From Notospermus geniculatus (taxonomy: Eukaryota > Nemertea > Pilidiophora > Heteronemertea > Lineidae), in assembly GCA_002633025.1 (NCBI GenBank), contig NMRB01000888.1, positions 137,073-201,072 of the forward strand: 64,000 nucleotides of DNA, written 5' to 3'. Both the position numbers and the translations under genes were made by a program. Positions 32,541 through 43,072 of the stretch are shown piece by piece (within the stretch, counting starts at the first letter, position 1; the number at the start of each line of letters is the position of its first letter). Below the pieces are notes generated by a model that saw only the letters and a list, made by a program, of their open reading frames with translations, made no database searches and was not told the origin of the DNA.

Positions 32541-33689
32541 GTAGTACGCACATGTGGAAATGGACCTTGAGCGTTTCCGTGCGCGGAAACGCTCGAAAGC
32601 ATTGTTTGTTTCCGCGTCGTTGGTCACGGCGTTACCACAAGACATGATGGCTAAACAGATAACAGTAAAACAAGGAGAATAATAAGCGAAATCTGATATT
32701 CGCAAGCTGTCGTCTTTCACTGCTGCAGCTGTGGAAATACCCAGGACAGGACAGACCAAAACTGTAATGCAATCGGCAAAAAATTTGGTTTTCTTTCCTC
32801 TTACACAATTAGGGTTATTTTATGCAAAACACCGATTTTCAGTGTTTCAGTTCCTGCATTGAAAATCGGTGTTCCCTGATTTTCGGTGTTCACTCTGTGA
32901 TGAGTTACTGTGCACATACTTTAAAGTCATGTTCAGTGTACGTATTAGTGCTAGGTACTAGGCATGTATGTATTTTTAATTCGATCTCTTTGCATTACTA
33001 ACAAAACTGAACTAATCGAACTTTTTGTCTACTGCCGTCCATTAGTACTTTATTATACGAGCACACAAATCATTCGTGTGGCTACGATTGAAGGATATTT
33101 GCAAATGGACAATAGTTCACGAACTCCGTAAAGATCGTAAAATAAGTTCCAAGAACGGGAAATTCCTTAAACGTAAGCATCGTCAACCTCAAGCTAGGAA
33201 GCAAGTCGCAACGCAAAATCAGCTTGAAAATCAATGGTGGATTCCTAGCTTCACTTGTTTACTTTTTGTGTCGAAAGCATCTTAACTGCAGTGTGCTGGT
33301 GTTGACAGTTTCTATCTATATAATGGAGTGTCATTTTGGGAAGCATTTCATTAAATGAACAGGAGTTGTCATATTTTTGCCCCACCGATATATACGGCTC
33401 TGTCAGACTTAGAAAACATGTATTTTCGAATAGAATTTTGAGATTATGTTCGTTATTTGCAGTTTTGTGTTAAACGTGGTTTTTGCTTTGGTCAGGTACA
33501 TATACAAGTTCTAATTTGTGAATCGACAAAGTAGGGTTTGCGGCTTTTCACCATTTCTGCGATTTTTGAACAGCACGACACAGTAGGCCTAGCTAGAACC
33601 TCGACAATCGGCTGTCCTCGGGATTGTTCGTACGAGTATATGACTGAGCACCTACCGGTAACCATCCTACCGACAGTCGATGATTAAGT
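32541..33689. other. No gene recognised
   Basis: Short palindromes only: GAGCGTTTCC..GGAAACGCTC at 32570-32594, and three GATTTTCAGTGTT-type words at 32833-32890. The remainder is AT-rich intergenic DNA. Confidence 0.4.
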
Positions 33690-34125
33690 ACTGTTCATTC
33701 CACATCCCAGTGGCGCGAGGTTTATGGCCGATATCTCCGCAAATGCTGGGTCAAATTTGACATACCATACATCAATTGACATGTCTTTCTTGTCGGTATC
33801 TTTCTGCTATCTTTATTTTTCGCGTAAGGCCGACATAACGGATCCCTTTCTCAAAACCCATTTCATTTCGCCACGGTGTTCAGTGCAGTTTACACGTGCG
33901 CGATGCATTGCGTCATTTCAAAATGGCCGCCATTTCGGCCACAAACACAAACAGTGACTGGTGAAAGAACTTTTTTCTGTCACGTTTTTAGGGAAAATGA
34001 CAGCGATGATGCCTGTAGCGGCAAAAAAGACAAATCGATTGATGTATGGTATGCCAAATTTGACCCAGCCGTTGCGGAGATATCGGCCATAAACCTCGCG
34101 CCAAACGGATGTGGAATGAACAGTA
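33690..34125. mobile_element. Foldback element with GGCGCGAGGTTTATGGCCG arms
   Basis: ACTGTTCATTCCACATCC, GGCGCGAGGTTTATGGCCGA, TATCTCCGCAA and TTGACATACCATACATCAAT at the left are mirrored in order at 34020-34125. Arms about 110 bp, loop about 200 bp. A diverged single arm is at 38393-38525. The 158-codon frame 33876-34352 runs through the loop and right arm and is not supported. Confidence 0.8.
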
Positions 34126-34424
34126 AGGTGAAATGCGCTTGTAGATTAGCAAGGCTTGAAAGGATACTCAAACTCGAAGGTCAGTCTCTTCTGCTGAACT
34201 TTCAACTCGTATCCATTCAATCTATCAGGTATTCAAACATATCAAACATTGTCTTTTTCTTCGTTGTCATCGTCATTGTAAATCGTGTAATTTATTATGA
34301 TTTATTTATAAATATATACATATCATATTTATGCTTTGAAATATTAAATTGACTTCAGATTCGTACCCAACAAGATTTTTGTGTTTAATTTCTAATCGGT
34401 GCTTTAGATTTTGGTCAATCAGCT

Positions 34425-34546
34425 GGGCCCATATTCATAAAACTACTTACATGTAAGTCTAAGTGTGACACTTATCCTTTTGTTCAACACAAAATATAAG
34501 TATCACACTTTGACTTACGACTACGTATGTTTATGAATATGGACCC
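34425..34546. mobile_element. MITE, ATATTCATAAA family, copy 4
   Basis: GGGCCCATATTCATAAAAC and ATATGGACCC ends, flanked by CTG on both sides. The arm reads CTACTTACATGTAAGTC where other copies have CTACTTAAGTC: TACATGTA at 34448-34455. Confidence 0.85.
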
Positions 34547-34555
34547 TGAGCAGTC

Positions 34556-34892
34556 AGGCCAAGCGCACATTTGCGGCAAAACTCAATGCGGTATACGGGT
34601 GTTTCTTAAAGTCGACTGACCCAACGCTGTTGACTCGTCATTCAGCAGGTGTAACGTTTTTCAGTGTGGCCGTTTTTCTGTGTGATTCCCATTGTTCGGA
34701 ACACACTGGGAAACGGACTCGCTGTTTCTCTGTGTGTCGCTCATTGTCAAGTCGCGGCTTATTCCGTCAATCTATTGTAATGTCACACTGGCACACGGGC
34801 CTCACTGGAAAACCTTACACCGGGTCAGGATTTTAAAAACATACATGTAGCCTACCGCATTGAGTTTTGCCGCAAATGTGCGCTTGGCCTTA
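34556..34892. mobile_element. AAGCGCACAT..AACTCAATG family, enlarged copy
   Basis: The left arm AAGCGCACATTTGCGGCAAA..ACTCAATGC and right arm GCATTGAGTTTTGCCGCAAA..TGTGCGCTT are intact, but the centre holds about 200 extra bases with its own small repeat (GTGTGGCCG..AACACACTGG). Probably a second insertion in the centre. Confidence 0.75.
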
Positions 34893-35010
34893 TCCACTGA
34901 AGGCGGATTTTATATTTCCGACGCCGTCACCCGCCGTAATACGCTTACCAACGTGGTCTATTTAATGTACGTCCCTGCGCTTTTGGCACGTTCGCGTACA
35001 CGGAAAATAT

Positions 35011-35134
35011 AGAGTTTTCGCAAAGCCCCCGAAACGCCAACGCGAACCTCTATCCTTTTGTTCGGTGCTCTCTTCGTGGCATCGAAAAATGGGTTTGGCG
35101 TTCGCGTTGGCGTTTCGGGGGCTTTGCGAAAACC
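35011..35134. mobile_element. MITE, (TA-GGG)AGTTTTCGC family, compact copy
   Basis: AGAGTTTTCGCAAAGCCCCC and GGGGGCTTTGCGAAAACCT, with CGAAACGCCAACGCGAAC arms joined across CGGTGCTCTCTTCGTGGC. Nearly a perfect hairpin. Confidence 0.8.
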
Positions 35135-35232
35135 TGTATTGTCTGCCGAAGCTCTCTATTATAAACGATAGACTTTGCGTTCTTGGCGTTTTGGAACTGT
35201 TTCGCAACTCTCTAAAAACGTTTCCTCATCAG

Positions 35233-35525
35233 GAGTGCACTCCTCTCGCAGTGTTTTGTTTCGCTCCGTACCTACGCTTCACAAACCACTGCTTCGAATG
35301 GCCGGGATTCTGTCGATTTACCGCCAGATGGCACCACTACTGTTCCCGCTGCCGCGCTGGAGAAAGTGTTTTAGGATTTTGCTCAGTTGCAGCCTGATGG
35401 CGGGCGCTGATTGGTTGGACCGTAGTGGTGCCATCTGGCGGTAAATCGGCAAAATACCGGCCATCGAAGCAGTGGTTTGTGAAGCGTAGGTACGGAGCGA
35501 AACAAAACACTGCGAGAGGAGTGCA
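35233..35525. mobile_element. Foldback element with TTTACCGCCAGATGGCACCA arms
   Basis: AGTGCACTCCTCTCGCAGTG, TTTTGTTTCGCTCCGTACC and TACGCTTCACAAACCACTGC at the left, and TTTACCGCCAGATGGCACCA further in, are mirrored with very few mismatches at 35410-35525. Arms about 110 bp. High arm identity suggests recent activity. Confidence 0.85.
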
Positions 35526-35984
35526 ATCAGGAGAGGTATGTATTAAGAAGAACATACCATACATCACAGAACTTTTGTTTTCAATAAGGTATTACTGAGG
35601 CAGTGGACGATGGTCACCATTGCCTGTACCACTAAGAACTGGCGCCATCATGTGAAAGATGCATGGTTAGAGCGCTTCACTGAGGGTCCACGACCGTGGA
35701 GCCACTGCTAACCGGCGCATCTGTAGACCTACCGTGTAGCTCTATGTAAAATCGCAGCCTATACACCCCTTGAGAAAACAGCAGAGATCAAACGCTCCAA
35801 AACAAGTGAGCCAAAATCTATTTTCTGACCGAACGCCTCTTCAGTGTGTTCATAAGATATCACAGCCAACTTCGTGCCTCTCGCATTACACGGAAAACGT
35901 CGCTCTAGTAGACACTAGTGAGCGTGTGCATGGACATTTTTACATTGTCAGGATCGGTGATAATGATTTTCTCAGGATGAAGTT
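35526..35984. other. No gene recognised; small tRNA-like hairpin only
   Basis: GATGCATGGTTAG..CTAACCGGCGCATC at 35658-35724 forms a hairpin with an inner GGTCCACGACCGTGGAGCC pair. It does not fold as a complete tRNA and lacks a B box, so I do not call an RNA gene. Confidence 0.4.
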
Positions 35985-36559
35985 CATTTTGGTTCCCGAA
36001 GCCACCGCGTAGGGCTAGAAGGCTTCGGCTCTGGCTACCATCTTTGCGGCATAAACCTCGTCTCGGATCTACAGTATTTATAGAACACCATGTTGACATC
36101 ACGGGTTACTTTTAGAATGGGGTACCCGTAGCCACGCAAACTCGTCCCCAGTGGGTTTACGTTCCTACAACACCACTGGAAAGGGCTGACGACTTCAGGA
36201 ATACTGCGCATGCGCGATATACTAATTTTGAGGCGAATCACACCGAAGCTGGCACCTGCGGTTTGATTTTCGGATGAGGTAGATCTGGGTACGAGATTGG
36301 TAGCCACGCGGGTGCTGAATGTAATCGAACATCCCAAATCGCGCAGAATGGCAACACTGCAGGAAGTTTCTTGATGAGAATGTTTGTATGTGTTGCAGAT
36401 CAACAACAACAAGAGCTCAAAATCATCGCCGTTTTATAGACCGGGAGAGAATGAAATTTTACGGGAAAATGGACGCCTACAATGACGTCACCAACAAAAT
36501 GGCAGCCAGAGCGAATCCTTCTACATGTAGCCCTTGCGGTGGCTTCGGGAACCAAAATG
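35985..36559. mobile_element. 575-bp element with CATTTTGGTTCCCGAAGCC termini
   Basis: CATTTTGGTTCCCGAAGCCA, then CCGCGTAGGGCTAGAAGG, at the left; mirrored by CCTTCTACATGTAGCCC, TTGCGGTGGCTTCGGGAACC and AAAATG at the right. Termini about 40 bp, interior unrelated. The right arm has TACATGTA (36522-36529) where the left has TA (36016-36017). Confidence 0.8.
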
Positions 36560-36948
36560 GATGAAGTTGAAAGTACCGTAATAGCTGTCAGTCAGTTGAC
36601 CAACAGGTGTCACTACGGCCCATTTCAATGCTTAGCGGACCCATTCATGGTTGATTGAGCACCAATCACGTGAATTTTCTTTTGAATTGGTCAGCCAGAA
36701 CTTTGCTGCCATCTTTTGGCAATAAGCGCCGCTGACTGTTCCTATTTTCCCTTGACAGACATGCATACGCCACCATGTCCTGTCAGAGTACAGTGGAAAA
36801 TATCGAAATACAGGCACCTCAAAATATGTAAAATTTTGCAACTCTTCGATTCGTTACCAATACGAAATATTCGATTCGTTACCAAATACGAAATTATGCG
36901 AAATATGCCTTTGAAAATGCAGATGGGGATACCAATTTTTTGGCAGTA
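36560..36948. other. No gene recognised
   Basis: A small direct repeat ATTCGATTCGTTACCAA(A)TAC occurs at 36846-36891. Otherwise unremarkable. Confidence 0.4.
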
Positions 36949-37038
36949 ATGGAAATACATTACGTCATGGAAATGAAGTCCAATTTCGTATCCCGCCCAA
37001 GTGCTTCGTGTTTCGCCGTCAGATTTGCGAAACCTCAC
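36949..37038. mobile_element. Partial MITE, GAGGTTTCGCAAATC family
   Basis: Right arm only: GGAAATACATTACGTCATGG..CAATTTCGTA..AGATTTGCGAAACCTCAC, then TA. The TA is shared with the next element. Confidence 0.75.
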
Positions 37039-37232
37039 TAAGCCCCCGTCACATATCCACTCCGGGGCCCGTACGGCGAGTAAAAACAGACAGATTGCCC
37101 CTGATCCCCGGAGAATGAAAACCGTAGAAATGAAAATGAAAATCGTAATGGACCCGTACTTCTAAAATCCATGGCAAGCCGCTGGGTGGGGCAAATCGTA
37201 CGGGGCCCGGTGGATATGTGACGGGGGCTTTA
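37039..37232. mobile_element. MITE, TTA/AAGCC class (CCCCGTCACATATCCAC ends)
   Basis: AAGCCCCCGTCACATATCCA and TGGATATGTGACGGGGGCTT are perfect inverted ends. Next in are CCGGGGCCCGTACG and CGTACGGGGCCCGG, then GAAAATGAAAATCG words. Confidence 0.85.
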
Positions 37233-37959
37233 CGAAGCTCGACGGGCATGGCATTGATGACATTCTTCGGAGTACTGCATTAAAACCACGCCAAAAAATA
37301 CATTTCCATCACAGGGTTGCAGAGCAACGCCAAGCTGGAGTGTTTGTTTTACACGTTATCAGACGTTGATTTTTTGCGGAAATAACCGCCCATATAGTAT
37401 AGGCTTTTCAGGGAAAACTGTAAAATGTATCCCGGCCATTAAATTATAATTTTTGCCTTCATTTTCGCAATGTGTCCTCAAATGTTTTTGTGCAGTTTTT
37501 CATACGAGCATCAGAGTCAAAGCCAAACAGACGAAGTTGACAAAAAGGCATAAAAGGCATGTCACCTTTCTTTAACTCATTTGATTAACCTCTTAGGAGT
37601 ATTAAACTTAGCCGACTTATATTTTCTTTATTTAGTTTTGTTCAAACCACTCGGGCTGCTTCGCCTTTGATTAAATTCTTCTTCTCGGGAAGTTAACTAA
37701 GGGTATCTACCCGTCCTTAGATCTCATTCTCATGCGTAGGCCTACTGGCTATGCGTCACAGACTCACCCACTACTGCATTGAGGAGGCTGATGTCAAAAG
37801 CCTTCGCCTCAGAGAAATTCGATCACCCCACGCCGAAGAAGACAGCTTGAAAATCTCCCAGTATAGGTACATGTATAGTGACTCCGCCTGGGCCCGTTCA
37901 TTCGGAACTAAACATACGAGCGTTGTGCGTCTAGCTTTATCTTGGTGCTGTCCTTTACG
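37233..37959. other. No gene recognised
   Basis: AT-rich DNA. The 84-codon (+) and 97-codon (-) frames at 37751-38064 run into the next MITE and are not supported. Confidence 0.35.
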
Positions 37960-38227
37960 TAAAGCCTTGTTCACACTGGCGGCGCGGCGCGGTGCGATGC
38001 GTTGAAAAAATCGCCAAGCGGCGCGGTTGCGTGCGGTGGTCATGATTAGCGGAAATGACATCATTCAAATCCTCACGCGGCAGGCGATTCGACGCGGAAA
38101 AAATACTGCAGGAGCGATCGGTGGCGGTGAAAATTTTGCAGTGTGAACAGCTATAGGCTAACAGTGGGAGCGATCAGGCGCGAAAAATTTCGCATCGCAC
38201 CGCGCCGCCGCTGTGGACAAGGCTTTA
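37960..38227. mobile_element. MITE, TTA/AAGCC class with GCGGCGCGG body
   Basis: TAAAGCCTTGTTCACACTGG and CGCTGTGGACAAGGCTTTA ends. The body repeats GGCGCGGTGCG, GCGATTCG and CGATCGGTGGCG/CGATCAGGCGCG words on both strands. Confidence 0.8.
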
Positions 38228-38392
38228 GATTGAACGTCAAGATTAGGACTTCGTGCAAGCTTACCAACTTCGAAATACTAATAGACATCCTGCGAAAGTC
38301 GGCCATGACAGATCAGAAGGGGTAAACAAATCTTGGGCCTAGTGCATTGTAGAGGCGGTAAGCACAGGAGCCAACTGTACAAAATGCACTAC

Positions 38393-38525
38393 TCTTCATT
38401 CCAGTTCCGATTGGCGCGAGGTTTATCAACGATAGCTCCGGAACGCCTGGGCCGATTTTGATGAAACATACGTCAGTCGACTTGTCTTTCTTGGCGGTAT
38501 CTTATAATCCGACTTTCGCAGGATG
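38393..38525. repeat. Single diverged arm of the 33690 foldback family
   Basis: TTGGCGCGAGGTTTATCAAC, ATAGCTCCGGAA, GAAACATACGTCAGTCGAC, TTGTCTTTCTTGGCGGTATC. About 70-75% like the arm at 33710-33835 by eye. Confidence 0.65.
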
Positions 38526-38885
38526 TCAATGGGGGAATTCGTTATTGAACTACATGTAACCTCTATGGCACAGTTGTTTACGGTACGAATTCACGTCTCA
38601 CGTACTGTTGTACATTGTTCATCTCCATTATAATGGCAAGTCGGACGGACTGCAATCGAACGGATGAAAATTGAGCGTCGGAGGGGATATCTGTACGCTA
38701 AACACACATCGTGAGTGCCTCTCTTGGTCACTTGTTGACATGTCCAATAGTCTGCTGGGAGCCTGACGTGGGATATATCCGTTGTTGGCAGTAGTGGGTC
38801 TACACCCTGGTAATCCGAATGAACGTCCCAGGTCCCTTCCCTATATTCGTACCACGCCTAGCTCCCGGAATAACTATACAAAGGA

Positions 38886-39042
38886 TAAAGCGGGCCATAC
38901 GCGATCAATATTATTGCACAATATGAGGCCAAAAATAGGGACATGTGCTTCTGGCATAATGGGTGAAAGAAAGATTGGCAATAGTACTGCCCATTTTGGT
39001 CCTCATATTGTGCAATAATATTGAACGTGTATGGGCGGCTTA
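38886..39042. mobile_element. MITE, TTA/AAGC class (CAATATTATTGCACAATATG arms)
   Basis: TAAAGCGGGCCATACGCGAT and GTGTATGGGCGGCTTA ends; CAATATTATTGCACAATATG and its mirror inside; centre ACATGTGCTTCTGGC. Confidence 0.75.
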
Positions 39043-39288
39043 AGTCGATTCCATTCAACAAAATTGACCAATGGCCATGTCGCCACTTATCAGGTGTCAA
39101 TTTCAAAATGACCACAGCACAGACACTCGGATCACTGCTCTTGGTTGCGCCATTCGGGAGAGTCGTCAAACAACAGGGAGTTTTCCCAAAGCGAACAAAG
39201 GTTTCATGAACACGAACCCCTTTATTTAGCCATTGTTCACCAGCGTGTCCATATACCGCATACCTCTATAGCCATAGCTGTTTACACT
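39043..39288. other. No gene; fragment of a TTTCATGAACACGAA-type element
   Basis: GCGAACAAAGGTTTCATGAA..ATTTAGCCATTGTTC at 39191-39237 matches AACAAAGGTTTCATGG..GCAGCCATTGTTCGCC at 12339-12384, inside the 12291 element, so it is an isolated fragment of that family. Confidence 0.5.
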
Positions 39289-39545
39289 ACATAGAAATCC
39301 CCGGGCTTTTTGAGACCCTTGTCCAGCTAGGTGTAACGAAAAATCCCCCTGAGACGCGATGCGCGTCGACACTACTAAAATCTTGTGACGGTAATCTAAA
39401 TTAAGCCCTCAAAAAACCCTTCTCTTATTAGCCCCGGGTTTTTCATCCCCGGGTCTATTAGACCCGCGCTTTTAACAGGTATAAACAGAAAAAGCCCGGG
39501 TGAAACGCGGGTTTTTATGTAGTGCCAGGGCTTATGTAAACCCAC
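39289..39545. mobile_element. Degenerate TTA-class element with CCCCGGG words
   Basis: TGTTTACACTACATAGAAAT near 39291 is mirrored by TTTTTATGTAGTG..TTATGTAAAC near 39508-39540. Between them AATCCCCGGGCTTTTT and AAAAAGCCCGGG occur on both strands. Confidence 0.6.
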
Positions 39546-40272
39546 TAAACAATGAAAAAAACCGCTATTTCTCATCAAATACTCAGACTTCTTACTTTAC
39601 ACATCTTCCTTTTTTCCAAGATTATAACCAAAAATGTAAAGGAATAGGCTACATGTAGATATACATGTAGTTATGGATTAGTTTTACTGGGTAACCTCGA
39701 GCCGATTCGTCCATTACTTGAACGTACAATACCTGTCGATAGTGTTAATACATGTAGTGACCTTCCGCTTTTTATAAAAACAAATATAAAACGGGTCGTT
39801 TATTTCTCCCGTGTGAAATTTGATTTAAAAATATCGAGGGTTTTCTTTGCATTCAGAAACTCAACTCCATGCGTTTCAATTTTCGAAAGAAGGAAGTTTG
39901 AATGAAAAAAAATTAACTGAATCAGAGCCGTAGCGCCAAAAACAGAGGATACATGCACCGATGTAACTTGATAAACGTTAATAGTGTTTCACAGTCAAAG
40001 TCACGCTAAGCAATGATGTCTTTCAGTTTGTCAAATACCCGCTGCAATGGAGTTATCAGTTTGAGCCGCCACATCGAAAGTTGTAGACGCACGAACACGC
40101 TGGTGATTCAAACGTAAAATCTTTTTTTCGTACGCGATTTTTACCCAAGCATAACTAATCGTGTTGACTATTTTTGCAGTTGTTTAGGCAAATAGAAGGG
40201 GTGACAGCTTATTATGTAATCACCCGTCACCCCTTCCATTTACCAGATGAACTGCGAATACGACAAGCACCA
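39546..40272. other. No gene recognised
   Basis: AT-rich. A short inverted pair AGGGGTGAC..GTCACCCCT at 40197-40233 is the only structure I see. Confidence 0.35.
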
Positions 40273-40484
40273 TTAGGCCAAGTTCAGACGTCGCTCTAAC
40301 GACGCGTCGAATACAAATGAATTTGGTGCGACCGTAGCGCGACGCATACGCTATCCGATTCATTCGTCGATGGATAGTACGTCTGACGTCGAATTTAATT
40401 CACTTCAGACGTCGCTCTCCAGACGGATCTAAATGAGGAATTGTATTCGACGCGTCGTTAGAGCGACGTCTGAACTTGGCCTTA
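40273..40484. mobile_element. MITE, TTA/GGCC class (AAGTTCAGACGTCGCTCTAA arms)
   Basis: GGCCAAGTTCAGACGTCGCT and AGCGACGTCTGAACTTGGCC, with ACGACGCGTCGAATAC next, flanked by TTA on both sides (40273-40275, 40482-40484). Arms near perfect. The centre repeats CTTCAGACGTCGC, so the end word also lies internally. Confidence 0.85.
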
Positions 40485-40671
40485 GTTATGCGTCAGCGAC
40501 TTCGCGCACGAATAAAATAATTTTGTGTTTGAATCACCAGCGTGACAAATACATGAAATAAAAGGCATCGAAATAAAAGGCATCTCTTTAGCCAGCAGTA
40601 AAATACGTATATTCAGGCAAATGGAGGTTTTTGATTATCCACTTCTACCGAAAGGAATATTCGTGACAATA

Positions 40672-40820
40672 GGGAGGTTTAGAAATCAAACGATAAACGT
40701 AAACTTTACGACAACGTTATTTTTCATACTGCACATTAACCAGATTTTATATTGCATTTTCGGTACAAAAATAACGTTGTCGTTAACGTTCACGTTTATC
40801 GTTTGATTTCCAAACCTCCC
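40672..40820. mobile_element. MITE, TA-GGGAGGTTTAGAAATC family, copy 4
   Basis: Both ends intact with TA flanks. Only a few differences from the copy at 41214, so these are among the youngest in the window. Confidence 0.88.
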
Positions 40821-41213
40821 TAATAATGGCCGTGTCATCGAGAATTTGCGAGAGCTTCGCTAGCTTTGCCTTTAGCTTTACAGAACAGCAACACTACTGA
40901 ATGGGTGGAACGAGGGAAAGAAGAGGCAGTATTTTAGGCAACGAAATCTGATGATGCATTCTTTGTAGGGTACGTTTCTGACGTAGATTCAAAAGGACTA
41001 CTGAAGGGGATACGCCTACATCTTGTGGAACTCTTTGTCTTTAGTAAAAGTCGCTGTTGGGCTTCAAAAAGTAACCATTGTGCTGAGTCAGCAACGACTG
41101 TCGACTTTTATGAAGAACGTTAGTGGAGGAAGAATTTCACCAACAGGTATTTCAAACGCAACCCATTTTTTATCAAATAAGCGGAGAAAACGGAGGGATT
41201 AGCCAAGACACTA

Positions 41214-41362
41214 GGGAGGTTTAGAAATCAAACGATAAACGTAAACTTTACGACAACGTTATTTTTCATACTACACATTCACCAGATTTTATATTGCATT
41301 TTCGGCACAAAAATAACGTTGTCGTTAACGTTAACGTTTATCATTTGATTTCTAAACCTCCC
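41214..41362. mobile_element. MITE, TA-GGGAGGTTTAGAAATC family, copy 5
   Basis: Intact ends, TA on both sides, 149 bp. Nearly identical to the 40672 copy and about 540 bp from it. Confidence 0.88.
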
Positions 41363-41549
41363 TATTTTGATCACCAAACCGACACCAGCGACGTTCTTAT
41401 GATTGTACCTTGGTTGCTTCTTGATCGAAACCGATAGGACTTCGATTAGGGATAGCCAAGTCTATCATGAGAGAGTTTGACAGGATCGACATCTCAGAGG
41501 CACAGATTCACCTGCCGAATGATTGTAAACGCTTCAGTAGAGAAGTCCA

Positions 41550-41685
41550 GGGCCCAGTTGCACAAAGAATCTTAAGTCTAAGAAAAAACTTAAGTCTGAA
41601 ATGAAGTCATCTGATTTGCTGAAACCTGGTCACATGATGACTTAAGTCAAACTTTAGACTTAAGAGTCTTTGTGAAACTGGACCC
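41550..41685. mobile_element. MITE, GGCCCAGTTGCACAAAG family, copy 1
   Basis: CAG then GGCCCAGTTGCACAAAGAAT, and ACTCTTTGTGAAACTGGACC then CAG. Arms carry CTTAAGTCTAAG. CAG on both sides fits a CWG target duplication. A related element lies at 59481. Confidence 0.8.
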
Positions 41686-41756
41686 AGATCTGCCCGCAGC
41701 CGTCCGATGGAACCATCCATCCCCACCCGAACGACGTCGCGGTGTGGCCAAAAGAT

Positions 41757-41890
41757 CTGGGCCGACCGCACAGAAAGTCCGATAGTGCTACCGGCGCCTA
41801 TCGGCAGTTAGTTACAACGCATTTTCCTATTAACTAAACCGCCGATAGGCAACGAAAGCACTATATCGGATTTTCTGTGCCGTCGGCCCA
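41757..41890. mobile_element. Palindromic element (GGGCCGACCGCACAGAAAGTC arms)
   Basis: CTGGGCCGACCGCACAGAAA and TTTTCTGTGCCGTCGGCCCAG, with inner TCCGATAGTGCT and GCCTATCGGC pairs. Arms about 60 bp. Confidence 0.75.
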
Positions 41891-42119
41891 GGTTTAAATT
41901 TTGATTATCAGAAATTTTTGAGTAAAAATTCCAATACGAACACCCGGGGGCCATATTCACAAAGCCTTCGCAACTTTGCGTGCACGCAAGTCTTTTGTTT
42001 GGCTGAGTAGTATACCCACCCGGATAGAACACTTTTCAAATGATGACGTAATAGGGTGACCTTGAGGTAATTACGTAATTACGTAACATAGCCAGGTGAT
42101 ATAGCTTGATTATTAATGA

Positions 42120-42358
42120 GGTGTTAATTAAATGGTACTTAAATCGATTTAGGTATGGTACTTAAATCGATTTAGGTATGGTACCTAAATCGATTTAGGT
42201 ATGATACCTAATTCCTGGCCTGCTATTGGTCGATTTAGGTATGGTACTTAAATCGATTTAGGTATGATACCTAATTCCTGGCATGTGGTTGGTTGATCAT
42301 GATTTAGGTATACATGTAGTACCTAATTCTATTTAGGTATGATACCTAAATGGAGACT
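42120..42358. repeat. ATCGAT-containing tandem repeat array
   Basis: The unit ATGGTACTTAAATCGATTTA plus GGT starts at 42132, 42155 and 42178, then recurs with TGATACCTAATTCCTGGC linkers at 42200-42350. Each unit is itself a near palindrome (GGTACCTAAATCGATTTAGG). One unit contains TATACATGTAGTACC where its sisters have TATGGTACC. Confidence 0.85.
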
Positions 42359-42379
42359 TTTGTCCACTCCGGCCTACGA

Positions 42380-42640
42380 TAGACGTTAGAACGACAGAGG
42401 TATGGTGTATATTCAACCTTGAAATTTATCTGTCGTTCCCGCTTCGTTGATACGAATTGGAAATTTAAAAATTCAAGATGCGCCATAACTCTTTCGATCT
42501 TACATGACATGCTAAAAGACGCACTGGCATGAGGGACATTTGTGGTACCAACCATTTCCTGAAATACATTACGTCATGGATATGACGTCCAATTTCGTAT
42601 TTCGTACTTCGTTTTTCGTCAGATTTGCGAAACCTCCCTA
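42380..42640. mobile_element. GAGGTTTCGCAAATC family element, left end lost
   Basis: The right arm is complete (ATTTGTGGTACCAACCATTT, TACATTACGTCATGG, CAGATTTGCGAAACCTCCC then TA). The left part shares AACGACAG..CGTT and AAATTTAAAAATTC words with the 13116 copy, but its terminus is replaced by the tandem array. Confidence 0.65.
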
Positions 42641-42985
42641 GTGTTGCGGATCAATCGAAACGGAAGAATTTCTAAGGTTACGGGTGAAATGCCAGTGTGA
42701 ATCTGCTCTCTCCATCTTTCTGTATTAGTTGGAGTTGCCTAATCACAACTGCCATCCACGCCCCAAGAAATGTACGTGTCCGTTCCCAAAGCGCGAAGAG
42801 TGAGTCAAAACAAACGAAGTCATCTCCAGGAAAGATCGAAAACGTCGTGTCATGTGGCGGTTCGCTCAACCACCGATTTAATTTAGCGGCCATTTAGAGG
42901 AATCAGAGGAAATACGGTCTGCAGCCCATCAGTCACACGACTATCATAGTAGAGCGGTTAAGAGTAAAAATCTTTCACTTCTTCA

Positions 42986-43072
42986 TCGGGGTATCTGGGA
43001 CACACTGTTCACAGTGTGTATAGAGTATATACACACTGTGTACAGTGTGCCCCAGATAGGCGTACCCCGATT
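42986..43072. repeat. Palindrome with nested CACACTGT words
   Basis: GGGGTATCTGGGACACACTG and CAGTGTGCCCCAGATAGGCG..TACCCC, with GTGTATAGAGTATATACAC at the centre. A cruciform-capable sequence of about 87 bp. Confidence 0.75.

Noticed and set aside
33876-34352. 158-codon plus-strand open frame
   Set aside because: Runs through the loop and right arm of a foldback element, ending in AT-rich DNA.
35658-35724. tRNA-like RNA gene (GATGCATGGTTAG..GCATC)
   Set aside because: Simple nested hairpin without a B box or a complete cloverleaf.
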